Source: Acidobacteriaceae bacterium
GTDB lineage: Bacteria > Acidobacteriota > Terriglobia > Terriglobales > Acidobacteriaceae
Assembly (NCBI GenBank): GCA_030040115.1
Contig: JASHUH010000162.1
Coordinates: 1 to 5,167, forward strand
Length of the DNA stretch: 5,167 bases
Reading direction: 5' to 3'
Part shown: positions 4,671 to 5,167 of the stretch, piece by piece
Numbering within the stretch: position 1 is the stretch's first letter
How the letters are laid out: the number at the start of each line of letters is the position of its first letter
The notes under the pieces: model-generated
What the model was told of the DNA's origin: nothing
Database searches by the model: none
The model's input: only the letters and a program-made list of their open reading frames with translations
Position numbers and translations under genes: made by a program

Positions 4671-5167
4671 ATGAGCTTTTTACCCTGCCTCTCTCGCCTA
4701 AGCCATCCTGGCTGGACCGCGCTTTTCCTGCTCACCTTCAGCCCGGCCGTTGCATGCGCGGCCGCTCAGCCGCCAGCCCAGACTTCCCCGCAATCTAGCG
4801 CCACGCCTCAGGTTCCCGAGTGGGCCCTTCCCGGCTCGCCGACGCACAAGCAAGTGCCGCCGCCCAAAGATTTCCATCGGCCCACGCGCACCTTCATGGG
4901 CAAAATCGGCATCTTCGACGCGCAGTCCGATATCGGTGGACCGCTTGTGCCGGGCAGCGCCAGTTATGACCCCGGCACAGGCCAGTACACTGTCCATTCC
5001 GCCGGCTATAACATCTGGTACACGCGCGATGAGTTTCGCTATCTCTGGAAGAAGATGTCCGGCGACATCTCCTTCGCGGCGGATGTCGGCTTTCCCGTCG
5101 CCGAGAATCCGCCTCACGATCGAAAGGTTGTCATGGTGATCCGCCAGGACCTCGATGACGACTCCCA
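4671..5167 (+). CDS. secreted protein with ConA-like N-terminal domain, possibly TolB-type (partial, 3' end outside window)
   Basis: The frame is open from ATG 4671 to the window end, 165 codons plus two bases, with no stop. Residues 1-32 form a signal peptide: a short n-region with Arg9, a hydrophobic core at 15-28 and small residues at 26-32. Cleavage may follow Ala-Cys-Ala (28-30) or nearby; Cys29 after AVA also allows a weak lipobox, so a lipoprotein is possible. A Pro/Gln/Ser-rich linker runs from 33 to about 75. Residues 80-164 (FDAQSDIGGP, YDPGTGQYTVHSAGYNIW, DEFRYLWKKMSGDISFAADV) resemble the beta-sandwich DUF1349/concanavalin A-like domain that precedes a TolB-type beta-propeller in many acidobacterial secreted proteins. 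The propeller itself would lie past the window, so that part is inference. It likely acts in the periplasm or at the surface; substrate unknown. Confidence 0.8.
   Translation, partial: MSFLPCLSRLSHPGWTALFLLTFSPAVACAAAQPPAQTSPQSSATPQVPEWALPGSPTHKQVPPPKDFHRPTRTFMGKIGIFDAQSDIGGPLVPGSASYDPGTGQYTVHSAGYNIWYTRDEFRYLWKKMSGDISFAADVGFPVAENPPHDRKVVMVIRQDLDDDS

Noticed and set aside
4517..4735. 72-aa minus-strand frame before the secreted-protein gene
   Set aside because: It is antisense to the signal peptide coding region, has no ribosome site, and its composition is a shadow.

Overview
The window is GC-rich, gene-dense bacterial DNA with chromosomal housekeeping content. The left edge carries what looks like the last strand of an outer-membrane beta-barrel, so the host is probably diderm. 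A bacilliredoxin of the YphP/YqiW family, plus a secreted protein whose first domain resembles those of acidobacterial TolB-like proteins, suggests an acidobacterium or a relative. That placement is inference; no rRNA or other marker is present.

Layout from left to right: (1) 1-48, the C-terminal tail of a beta-barrel protein, probably a TonB-dependent receptor. (2) 72-323, a small unrecognised ORF whose first 56 codons have coding-like base composition and whose end runs antisense into the next gene. (3) 238-669 on the minus strand, a BrxA/BrxB-type bacilliredoxin. (4) A 68-bp divergent intergenic region. (5) 738-1832, murB, type I. (6) A 130-bp spacer with a direct repeat and an extended -10-like motif. 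(7) 1963-3330, thrC, and 3327-4295, thrB, overlapping at ATGA. (8) 4296-4670, a spacer with an AT-rich stretch, two adjacent RNA hairpins (the second resembling an intrinsic terminator) and a 51-codon ORF of doubtful reality. (9) 4671-5167, the start of a secreted protein that runs off the right edge.

How the genes work together: thrC and thrB form a translationally coupled pair for the last two steps of threonine synthesis. ThrB phosphorylates homoserine and ThrC converts the product to threonine. The homoserine dehydrogenase gene is not in the window. MurB makes UDP-N-acetylmuramic acid for peptidoglycan. The bacilliredoxin is a thiol-repair protein divergent from murB, with no obvious metabolic link.

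I see no mobile element, CRISPR array, tRNA or rRNA, and no convincing undescribed system. The best second-look items are the structured 4386-4490 element, the recurring TAGNNT box just upstream of three start codons, the small ORF at 72, and the two edge-truncated genes that have no complete ORF.
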